A program made the position numbers and the translations under genes. The notes below the pieces were generated by a model. It saw nothing but the letters and a program-made list of their open reading frames with translations. It was not told the origin of the DNA and ran no database searches. From an uncultured Acetatifactor sp. (lineage in GTDB: Bacteria; Bacillota; Clostridia; Lachnospirales; Lachnospiraceae): a stretch of DNA of 6,709 nucleotides. Shown piece after piece: positions 1-5,463 of this stretch. Numbering within the stretch: position 1 is the first letter of the stretch; every line of letters starts with the position of its first letter. Where the stretch lies: NCBI GenBank assembly GCA_947644185.1, contig CANRZC010000126.1, positions 1 to 6,709 on the forward strand. Direction: 5' to 3'.

Positions 1-88
1 TCTTTAACCACTTGAGTGTGAAAACTCCGCAAAAAGTGCATCCATCGGGCACAGTCCCCTTCTAACAGGGGAGCCGTCGCCGAGACCG
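1..88. other. Non-homologous sequence joined to the 5' end of the alkylation-repair gene
   Basis: These bases stand where the first ~50-60 codons of an AlkD-type gene should be, but no reading frame here encodes the usual N-terminal segment with its IGVRTP-like motif. The reading frame of the downstream gene is open back to a TAA at 5-7, yet has no ATG, GTG or TTG before 155. A small inverted repeat (TCCCCT at 55-60, AGGGGA at 67-72, six-base loop) lies in it. On the minus strand a frame is open from about 90 back to a TAA at 6-4, with a C-terminus reading MDALFAEFSHSSG. I recognise neither this peptide nor a known insertion-sequence end. It may be the edge of an inserted element, a deletion scar or an assembly join. 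Confidence 0.45.
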
Positions 89-154
89 CAGATTGGAGAG
101 TTTCTGGCAGAGCTGCCCCACAGGTATTACGACGAAAATAATGTACATGCCTTT

Positions 155-613
155 GTGGTGGAACAGATAAGGGACTATGGGGAATGCCTGGCACAGACAG
201 AGCGATTTTTGCCCTATATGGACAACTGGGCCACCTGTGATATGATGGTGCCAAAGGTGTTTGCAAAGCACAAAAAGGAGCTTTTGGAGTCTGTGAAAAA
301 ATGGATTGCCTCTGATAAGACATATACAGTTCGCTTTGGAGTGGGGATGCTGATGCGTTTCTTTCTGGAGGAGGATTTCTCCACAGAATATCTGGACTGG
401 GTGGTGGGAATCCAATCAGAGGAATACTACATCAATATGATGCGGGCATGGTATTTTGCCACGGCGCTGGCGAAGCAGTATGAGGCAACACTTCCCTACA
501 TAGAAGAAAAGCGGCTGGATCCCTGGACCCACAACAAGGCCATTCAGAAGGCCAGGGAGAGCAACCGCATGACCACTGCGCAGAAAGCCTATTTGAATGG
601 CATGAAAGTATAA
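155..613 (+). CDS. DNA alkylation repair protein, AlkD-like, 5'-truncated (probable gene remnant)
   Basis: AlkD-family HEAT-repeat glycosylases excise bulky or cationic alkylated bases such as 3-methyladenine and 7-methylguanine from DNA. From the GTG at 155 the protein has 152 residues against about 230 in the family. Counted from that GTG, the family motif NWATCD holds W25 and D29, and VRFGVGML holds R60; these appear to be the Trp/Asp/Arg active-site set of AlkD. The C-terminus, with TALAKQYEATLPYIEEKRLD and HNKAIQKA, is typical and intact. Family-like sequence continues upstream of the GTG in the same frame from about base 89 (PQIGEFLAELPH, YYDENN), so the GTG is only the first available start, has no ribosome binding site, and is probably not the ancestral one. 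The N-terminal ~50-60 residues are missing. The next gene begins 29 bases downstream. Family assignment is sure; whether a functional protein is made is doubtful. Confidence 0.85.
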   Translation: MVEQIRDYGECLAQTERFLPYMDNWATCDMMVPKVFAKHKKELLESVKKWIASDKTYTVRFGVGMLMRFFLEEDFSTEYLDWVVGIQSEEYYINMMRAWYFATALAKQYEATLPYIEEKRLDPWTHNKAIQKARESNRMTTAQKAYLNGMKV

Positions 614-631
614 GGGAAGGAAAGAGGGACT

Positions 632-637
632 GGAGGG
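632..637 (+). promoter_or_regulatory. Ribosome binding site of the VWA gene
   Basis: GGAGGG lies five bases before the ATG at 643, which fixes that ATG as the start. The whole gap between the preceding stop and this start is 29 bases and holds no visible promoter, so the gene is probably read from a promoter further upstream. Confidence 0.75.
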
Positions 638-642
638 TTCTT

Positions 643-1911
643 ATGAGGTCCGATTCTGATACAGAGAAAATTGCATCTCTGGCGGGAGAGGTTCTAGCTT
701 TGGCCAGAGATGATATCCTGATGCATCTGCGCTTCTTTGCCCCGGCACTAGCGGCGTTTGGGTTTAAGGAGCGGCCGGGGATGGAAGGGTTTGCCTCAGA
801 TGGCGGCAATTGCCTGTACGATGGGGCCTTTGTCCTGAAAGGCTACCAGAGGAAGCCGGAGCAAATCACGCGGAGCTATCTTCACATGTTGTTACATAGC
901 ATCTTTTCTCATAGCTTTCGAGCCCAACAATTGGAGCCTGAGGCCTGGAATCTGGCAGCAGATCTGGCTGTGGAGCATGTGATTTTAGAGCTGGGGTTGG
1001 AGGGCGCAACGCTTCCTGAGGACAGGGCTTTTCTGGGGAAACTGGAGATCTTAAAGGAGCGGGCCGGAGGGCTTACAGCGGAGAGACTTTACCGATATTT
1101 TATCCGAAACCCATTGTCTGTGGAGGAGGAGCGGGAGCTTGTACAGCTGTCCTTTCGGGACAGACATGAGCTCTGGAAACAGGAGGGGGATGGAGATCCT
1201 GTGATGGAGCAGTGGCGGAAGCTCAGCCAACAGGTAAAGATGGAGCTAAAGTCCTTTGCAGGGTCGAAGGGTAGTGTGAAAAGCCTGGAACGGAATTTGG
1301 GGGAGGCCACCAGAGAACAGTATGACTACGGAGAAATCTTGCGCCGCTTCGCAGTGCCTGGGGAGGAGCTGATGGTGAGTAAGGAGGAATTCGATTATAT
1401 TTATTATACCTATGGACTCACCCACTACGGGAATCTGCCGCTGATAGAGCCTCTGGAGTACCGGGAGAGCAAAAAGGTCAGGGAATTCGTCATAGCTATC
1501 GATACCTCTGCTTCCTGCGACGGAGAGGCGGTGAAGGCCTTTTTGCGAAAGACCTATTCCCTGCTTAAGGGCTACGAGAATTTCTTTACAAAGTTCAATA
1601 TCCACATTCTCCAGTGTGACAATCAGGTGCAAAGCGACAGGAAGCTTACCTGTGAGGGGGATCTGGAGATATTTTTGCAGGAGGGAAAGCTCACTGGCTT
1701 TGGAGCCACGGACTTTAGGCCGGTATTTCAATATGTGGAAAAGCTGCGGGACATTGGCGAATTCGAAAATCTGAAGGGCTTAGTTTATTTTACAGACGGC
1801 TATGGCATTTACCCGGAGCGAATGCCGGACTACCAGGTCATATTTGCCTTTTTGGAGGAGGATGAGAATCGGGGGCCGGTGCCGCCCTGGAGTATGAAGG
1901 TGATAGTGTGA
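643..1911 (+). CDS. VWA-like protein with N-terminal metallopeptidase-like domain (DUF2201 type)
   Basis: A 422-residue cytoplasmic protein with no signal peptide or membrane segment. The N-terminal half resembles the putative metallopeptidase-like domain of the DUF2201 family: H81, H85 and H90 form an H-x3-H-x4-H cluster, followed by a WNLAADLAVEH segment (102-112). A classical HExxH is absent. The middle (about 150-260) is charged and helical. The C-terminal VWA domain begins near 280 and has all three parts of a MIDAS metal site: DTSAS at 287-291, the threonine of GATD (T356), and the aspartate of FTDG (D385). Such proteins pair with MoxR-type AAA+ ATPases, where the VWA part binds client or ATPase through the metal ion; the matching ATPase lies two genes downstream. 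Family placement is confident. The client, and whether the N-domain still binds metal or cleaves anything, cannot be told from sequence. Confidence 0.85.
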   Translation: MRSDSDTEKIASLAGEVLALARDDILMHLRFFAPALAAFGFKERPGMEGFASDGGNCLYDGAFVLKGYQRKPEQITRSYLHMLLHSIFSHSFRAQQLEPEAWNLAADLAVEHVILELGLEGATLPEDRAFLGKLEILKERAGGLTAERLYRYFIRNPLSVEEERELVQLSFRDRHELWKQEGDGDPVMEQWRKLSQQVKMELKSFAGSKGSVKSLERNLGEATREQYDYGEILRRFAVPGEELMVSKEEFDYIYYTYGLTHYGNLPLIEPLEYRESKKVREFVIAIDTSASCDGEAVKAFLRKTYSLLKGYENFFTKFNIHILQCDNQVQSDRKLTCEGDLEIFLQEGKLTGFGATDFRPVFQYVEKLRDIGEFENLKGLVYFTDGYGIYPERMPDYQVIFAFLEEDENRGPVPPWSMKVIV

Positions 1912-1916
1912 GAAGA

Positions 1917-1929
1917 CCGCCGGAGGCGG
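1917..1929 (+). other. Short GC-rich hairpin between the VWA and hydrolase genes
   Basis: CCGCC and GGCGG flank a GGA loop six bases after the VWA stop codon. There is no T-run behind it, so it is not a standard terminator. It could slow exonucleases or reduce read-through within the operon transcript, or it may be chance. Confidence 0.35.
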
Positions 1930-1964
1930 CAGAGACGGAAGTGTAAATGGGTGAAAGAGCCGGC

Positions 1965-1970
1965 AGGGAG
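1965..1970 (+). promoter_or_regulatory. Ribosome binding site that decides the hydrolase start
   Basis: AGGGAG lies ten bases before the ATG at 1981. The longer frame opening at the GTG of 1951 has only a weak purine stretch before it, and its extra ten residues (KEPAGRIQK) do not look like the family N-terminus. The ATG at 1981 gives MRIVNLMENTPG, a typical beginning for this hydrolase family. Confidence 0.6.
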
Positions 1971-1980
1971 AATACAGAAA

Positions 1981-2811
1981 ATGCGGATTGTAAACTTAAT
2001 GGAAAATACACCAGGGGCGGAAGGCTGTGTGTATGAGCACGGGTTGAGCTTTTATATTGAGACAGGGAAGCACCGAATTCTGGTGGACACAGGGGCCTCC
2101 GGGGGATTTTTCTCCAATGCTGAAAAGCTGGGCATTGATCTGAGGCAGGTGGATATGGTTGTCATCAGCCATGGACATTATGATCATGCAGGAGGGCTTT
2201 TGACCTTTGTGGAGCAAAACCCCAGGGCTCAGATATGGATCCAGCGTCTGGCAGGGGAGCAGTATTATCACAAGAATGAGACCATGGAAAGGTACATTGG
2301 TATTGACCCGCGGATCTTAACCCTTCCACAGATCCAATGGGTGGACGGGGACCGGGAGATTGACAGGGGGATTTCTCTGTTTGGCCAGGTGTGCGGAAGG
2401 CGGCTGTGGCCTGAGGGAAATGGGGAATTGAAGAGAAAGACAGATGAGGGCTTTGTACAGGATACCTTTCTCCATGAGCACTATTTGGTTTTGGAGGAGA
2501 AAGGAAAGCGTGTGCTATTATCAGGCTGCGCGCACAATGGGATTTTGAATATTCTGGACAGATACCGGGAAATCTACGGAGAAGATCCAAACGTAGTCAT
2601 CAGCGGCTTCCATATGAGCAGAAAGTCCGGCTACAATGAGGCGGATCTGGCGCTGGTCAGGGAGACAGCAGAAGAGCTGCGGAAATGGAATACTCGGTTT
2701 TACACAGGACACTGCACCGGAGAGCTGCCCTATGAGATTTTGCGGGAAGTGATGGGGGAGCAGGTGAGCTATGTGCACAGTGGCCAGGAAATTTGTTTGG
2801 GGGGCATATGA
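1981..2811 (+). CDS. MBL-fold metallo-hydrolase (COG1237 type)
   Basis: A 276-residue protein of the metallo-beta-lactamase fold, close to the group often named 7,8-dihydropterin-6-yl-methyl-4-(ribofuranosyl)aminobenzene 5'-phosphate synthase-like; that name is inherited and should not be taken as the reaction here. The metal-binding motif HGHYDHAGG is at 64-72 (H64, H66, D68, H69). Further likely ligands or motif residues are D36 in LVDTGA, H185 in SGCAHNG, H211 in SGFHMS and H244 in YTGHCTGE. All are present, so an active two-metal centre is expected. There is no signal peptide, so it is cytoplasmic. The stop codon overlaps the start of the ATPase gene as ATGA, implying translational coupling. 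Being encoded between a VWA protein and its likely AAA+ partner, it may be the protein they act on. Substrate unknown. Confidence 0.88.
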   Translation: MRIVNLMENTPGAEGCVYEHGLSFYIETGKHRILVDTGASGGFFSNAEKLGIDLRQVDMVVISHGHYDHAGGLLTFVEQNPRAQIWIQRLAGEQYYHKNETMERYIGIDPRILTLPQIQWVDGDREIDRGISLFGQVCGRRLWPEGNGELKRKTDEGFVQDTFLHEHYLVLEEKGKRVLLSGCAHNGILNILDRYREIYGEDPNVVISGFHMSRKSGYNEADLALVRETAEELRKWNTRFYTGHCTGELPYEILREVMGEQVSYVHSGQEICLGGI

Positions 2812-4325
2812 ACATAAAACAGGCCAAAGAGTATGTGAAAAATACAGTAAAAATTTATCTGAAGAAGGATGCGTGCAACGAATACAAGATACCGGTGGCC
2901 CACCAGCGTCCTTTGTTTTTGCTGGGAGCCCCAGGCATCGGAAAGACGGCCATTATGGAGCAGATTGCCCAGGAGATGGGGATTGCGCTGGTGTCCTACT
3001 CCATGACCCATCACACCAGACAGTCTGCTCTGGGCCTTCCATTTATCGCACAAAAAGAATATGACGGTGTCTCCTACAGCGTCTCAGAATATACCATGAG
3101 TGAAATCATCGCCTCTGTCTACGACACCATGGAGGCTGGGGGCATCAGGGAGGGGATCCTGTTTCTGGATGAGATCAACTGTGTGTCCGAGACATTGGCA
3201 CCTGCTATGCTGCAGTTTCTCCAGTACAAGACCTTTGGCCGCCATCAGATTCCAGAAGGGTGGGTCATTGTCACCGCAGGCAACCCGCCAGAATACAACA
3301 GGTCTGTGCGGGAATTCGACGTGGCCACCCTGGACCGTTTAAAGGTTATGGAGGTGGAGCCAGATTATGAGGTCTGGAAAGCGTATGCTTCCCAAAAGCG
3401 GATCCACAATGCCATTACCAGCTATCTGGATCTGAAGAAGGAACATTTCTATAGGATTGAGACCACTGCCAGAGGGCGGAGCTATGTGACAGCCAGAGGC
3501 TGGGAGGATCTGTCGGAAATTCTGACTCTGCATGAGGAGGATGGACTGCCAGTGGACAGGGCTTTGGTGGGACAGTACCTGCGAAATGACAGGGTGGCAG
3601 AGGAATTTACCGCCTACTATAATTTGTATCAAAAATATAAAAAAGATTACAATATTGTAGATATCCTGGAGGGCCGCCCTGGCAGCGCTGTGGCAAAGGC
3701 CAGAGAGGCTGCTTTTGATGAGCGACTTTCTCTGCTGGGGATGCTGTTGGACGGGGTCCAGGCCCAGATGAAGGATGTCATGGAGCAGGCAGCCTTTCTG
3801 ACAGATCTGAGGAGCTTATTAAAAGGCATGGAAAGTCTGACAAAGAAAGAGGGATGTACAGGAACCCAGATCCTGGCCCGGCTGGAGGAGATTTCATTGG
3901 GGAGAGGGAAACTGCTGGAAAGCTTGCGAGCCGCCAATTCCCTGTCCCAGGCAGATAAAAGGAAGCATAAAAATGTGATTCGCTTTCTGGAGGAGAGACA
4001 CAGGGAGCTGCTGGTACAAGGTGTGGCTACCTGCGAAGAGGCCTACGGTTTTTTGAAGGAATGCTATTTGGCAAAGGTGGATGGAATGAAGGGGGAGACA
4101 CAGAAGGTCCAAAGCAGGCTCCATGGACTCCTTTCCTTTGCCGAGGAGGCCTTTGGCCAGGGGAACGAGATACTGATTCTCCTCACAGAGCTCACCAGAA
4201 ATAGCGCCAGCGCTCAGTTCATCGCTGCCTTTGGAAGCCCTGACTATGCCAGACTCAGCGGGGAGATGATGCTGACGGAGCGCAGGGACAGCATACAGGC
4301 GAGGATTGCGGCCCTTGATTTGTAA
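2808..4325 (+). CDS. MoxR-like AAA+ ATPase with long C-terminal helical extension
   Basis: A 505-residue cytoplasmic ATPase. The N-terminal AAA+ core carries Walker A GAPGIGKT at 40-47, Walker B ILFLDE at 117-122, a sensor-1 asparagine in TAGNPPE (N159), and an arginine-finger candidate in DVATLDR (R177). This layout is that of the MoxR/AAA_5 class. From about residue 290 to the end it is rich in Glu, Leu, Lys and Gln and looks largely helical, with possible coiled coil. Typical MoxR proteins have about 300-350 residues, so this tail is an addition, comparable in length only to E. coli RavA. The start is the ATG at 2808, overlapping the previous stop by two bases, preceded by a G-run and consistent with translational coupling. 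A TTG at 2793 would add MFGGH but has no support. It probably forms a ring that works with the VWA protein upstream on a client protein. Confidence 0.88.
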   Translation: MNIKQAKEYVKNTVKIYLKKDACNEYKIPVAHQRPLFLLGAPGIGKTAIMEQIAQEMGIALVSYSMTHHTRQSALGLPFIAQKEYDGVSYSVSEYTMSEIIASVYDTMEAGGIREGILFLDEINCVSETLAPAMLQFLQYKTFGRHQIPEGWVIVTAGNPPEYNRSVREFDVATLDRLKVMEVEPDYEVWKAYASQKRIHNAITSYLDLKKEHFYRIETTARGRSYVTARGWEDLSEILTLHEEDGLPVDRALVGQYLRNDRVAEEFTAYYNLYQKYKKDYNIVDILEGRPGSAVAKAREAAFDERLSLLGMLLDGVQAQMKDVMEQAAFLTDLRSLLKGMESLTKKEGCTGTQILARLEEISLGRGKLLESLRAANSLSQADKRKHKNVIRFLEERHRELLVQGVATCEEAYGFLKECYLAKVDGMKGETQKVQSRLHGLLSFAEEAFGQGNEILILLTELTRNSASAQFIAAFGSPDYARLSGEMMLTERRDSIQARIAALDL

Positions 4326-4337
4326 AGACAGTGATTT

Positions 4338-4367
4338 CCGCAAGCAATGAGGAAAGCGGACATGCTT
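4338..4367. other. Inverted repeat just after the ATPase gene
   Basis: GCAAGCA at 4338-4344 and TGCTTGC at 4361-4367 form a perfect seven-base stem with a 16-base loop. A second, mutually exclusive pairing is TCCGC at 4335-4339 with GCGGA at 4354-4358. No T-run follows on either strand. It could be a weak transcript end structure or chance. Confidence 0.35.
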
Positions 4368-4385
4368 GCACGTATACTGGGTGGA

Positions 4386-4408
4386 AGCAGTGGGGCTGTT
4401 GACTTTTT
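4386..4408 (+). terminator. Weak candidate terminator for the plus-strand operon
   Basis: AGCAG at 4386-4390 can pair with CTGTT at 4396-4400 (one G-T pair) around a TGGGG loop, followed after three bases by five T at 4404-4408. The stem is short, so this is at best a weak Rho-independent terminator about 60 bases after the ATPase stop. Confidence 0.3.
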
Positions 4409-4417
4409 GAGGCTATG

Positions 4418-4442
4418 AGCGCCAGCTGGAAAAGCTGACGCT
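4418..4442. terminator. Ten-base-pair hairpin between convergent genes
   Basis: AGCGCCAGCT at 4418-4427 and AGCTGACGCT at 4433-4442 form a ten-position stem around a GGAAA loop. The one imperfect position is C-A on the plus strand but a G-U pair in a minus-strand transcript, so it folds better as RNA from the minus strand, 12 bases after the stop of the GyrI-like gene. It is the strongest stem in the 128-base gap between the convergent genes, but no T-run follows in the minus direction, so termination there is uncertain. Confidence 0.4.
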
Positions 4443-4453
4443 GGTAACCCCAC

Positions 4454-4918
4454 TCAGAGCCTTCGAATGGGGAAGAACATATATTGCTTTCCCGTTTCAG
4501 GGCAGGTAAAATCATGCACAGCCCCTGCCAGGGGGATATGCTTCTCCTCCAGATAGGCCAGCATTTCCGGGAAAGTATTCTCACTGTCACATTCCACATA
4601 GAGATATTCATACCCTGGGATAATCCATTTCGTCCAGCCCTCCGGTGCCTGGGCATTGTCCACGCATTCTACCCCTGCCAGATATAAGCCTTTGCTGAAA
4701 TGCTCCTCCCAGGGCTGGAAAGAGCGAGAAAAATCGGACATGGCGCCCCAGACACCTGCCAGGCTCCCATTTTTGTTCTTCTTGGCCAGAGGGGCCACCT
4801 CTGCAAAGTGGGAATTGGCCTCATCCCATAATCGTTGGATAAACTGGTGGCCGTCCTGGGTGGAACCCTCTTTGCCGATGACCACGAAAGATTCCTTAAT
4901 GCATTGCTTCACGTTCAT
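4454..4918 (-). CDS. Stand-alone GyrI-like small-molecule-binding protein
   Basis: A 154-residue protein consisting of a single GyrI-like (AraC effector-binding, SOUL/GyrI fold) domain. The segment GVWGAMSDF (55-63), the region GYEYLYVEC (102-110), and the final strand ending FPIRRL are typical of the family. It has no DNA-binding part. Members bind cationic or hydrophobic small molecules; GyrI itself protects DNA gyrase, and some GyrI-like proteins hydrolyse cyclopropane-containing genotoxins. Which of these applies cannot be read from the sequence. It begins 23 bases after the AraC-family gene, whose own C-terminal domain is of the same fold and ends similarly (IPVKRL), so the two are probably co-transcribed and may be ancient duplicates. 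The ATG at 4918 has a very strong ribosome binding site. Confidence 0.82.
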   Translation of the reverse strand: MNVKQCIKESFVVIGKEGSTQDGHQFIQRLWDEANSHFAEVAPLAKKNKNGSLAGVWGAMSDFSRSFQPWEEHFSKGLYLAGVECVDNAQAPEGWTKWIIPGYEYLYVECDSENTFPEMLAYLEEKHIPLAGAVHDFTCPETGKQYMFFPIRRL

Positions 4919-4922
4919 GATA

Positions 4923-4933
4923 CCACCTCCTCC
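4923..4933 (-). promoter_or_regulatory. Strong ribosome binding site of the GyrI-like gene
   Basis: On the minus strand GGAGGAGGTGG stands four bases before the ATG at 4918. It fills half of the 23-base gap after the AraC-family gene, leaving no room for a promoter, which supports one transcript for both genes. Confidence 0.75.
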
Positions 4934-4941
4934 ATAGAAAA

Positions 4942-5463
4942 TTACAGTCGCTTTACCGGGATCCAGATAGCGCTCTCGTAAGTATCGCTGTCTGTGTCAC
5001 CGCCGGAATACCATTCGATATTGAGATGATACGCCATCTCGTACTCCTGATTGCCGGGCAGCCATTCCTTGAAAATGCGGGTATTGACGGTCTGCAGGGC
5101 ATCTGGCATGACACCAGTACATTTGAATTTAGCCCATTCACAGGCGGGAATTTCGAAGACGGTCATGCCTTCTGGAACCTTGCCACCCTGGTAGGCACCT
5201 GCAATGTAATACCGAAAATGTTCCCCGTCTGAGAGATCCTCCACGCAGACACCGAATTCTCCCACGACACACTCGGCAATGGTCTGGCGGATTTCTGCCT
5301 CCCTCTGATCCGGCGCCTGACCGGAATTGTCATGGGAGGTACAGTACCGCTCACAGAATTCATCCCAGAATTTAGGGATTTCCTGGTAGGAAGAGTCAAA
5401 GGAAAAGATTCGTTCAAATCCAATCAGTTTCATTGCCTGCCTTTTTTCGATCACATACTCCAT
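4942..5463 (-). CDS. Possible second product: free GyrI-like domain from an internal start
   Basis: Within the AraC-family gene, in the same frame, an ATG at 5463 (residue 145) is preceded by AAAAGGAGG with seven bases between, as good a translation start as any gene in this window has. It falls exactly at the junction of the DNA-binding and effector-binding domains and would give a 173-residue stand-alone GyrI-like domain starting MEYVIEKRQAMKLIGF. A free effector-binding domain could titrate the ligand or moderate the full-length regulator. That the site is used is inference; that it exists is seen in the sequence. Confidence 0.5.
   Translation of the reverse strand: MEYVIEKRQAMKLIGFERIFSFDSSYQEIPKFWDEFCERYCTSHDNSGQAPDQREAEIRQTIAECVVGEFGVCVEDLSDGEHFRYYIAGAYQGGKVPEGMTVFEIPACEWAKFKCTGVMPDALQTVNTRIFKEWLPGNQEYEMAYHLNIEWYSGGDTDSDTYESAIWIPVKRL

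Noticed and set aside
1..90. Group II intron 3' end or a named insertion-sequence end, suggested by the hairpin and GAGCCG
   Set aside because: The bases do not form domain V, and no terminal repeat or target duplication can be shown inside the window.
62..415. Open minus-strand frame opposite the AlkD-type gene
   Set aside because: It is antisense to a clear protein family, is rich in His and Cys without pattern, and has no convincing ribosome binding site.
883..912. Active HExxH metallopeptidase in the VWA protein
   Set aside because: The motif reads HSIFSH; the glutamate is missing and the second histidine is displaced by one residue.
1379..1391. AAGGAGG inside the VWA gene as an internal ribosome binding site
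   Set aside because: No ATG, GTG or TTG follows at a usable distance, so it simply encodes Lys-Glu-Glu.
1246..1731. 161-codon minus-strand open frame inside the VWA gene
   Set aside because: It lies wholly antisense to conserved VWA coding sequence and matches no family I know.
1951..1980. GTG at 1951 as start of the metallo-hydrolase
   Set aside because: The ATG at 1981 has a better ribosome binding site and gives the typical family N-terminus.
2165..2590. 141-codon minus-strand open frame inside the metallo-hydrolase gene
   Set aside because: Low-complexity Pro/Ser-rich translation typical of an antisense shadow; the plus strand has the full metal-binding motif set.
2793..2807. TTG at 2793 as start of the ATPase
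   Set aside because: It would overlap the previous gene by 19 bases for five extra residues; the ATGA overlap at 2808 is the usual coupled arrangement.
4255..4656. 133-codon minus-strand frame overlapping the GyrI-like gene and the ATPase end
   Set aside because: It is the shifted frame of the GyrI-like gene followed by antisense of the ATPase; no start signal and no family likeness.
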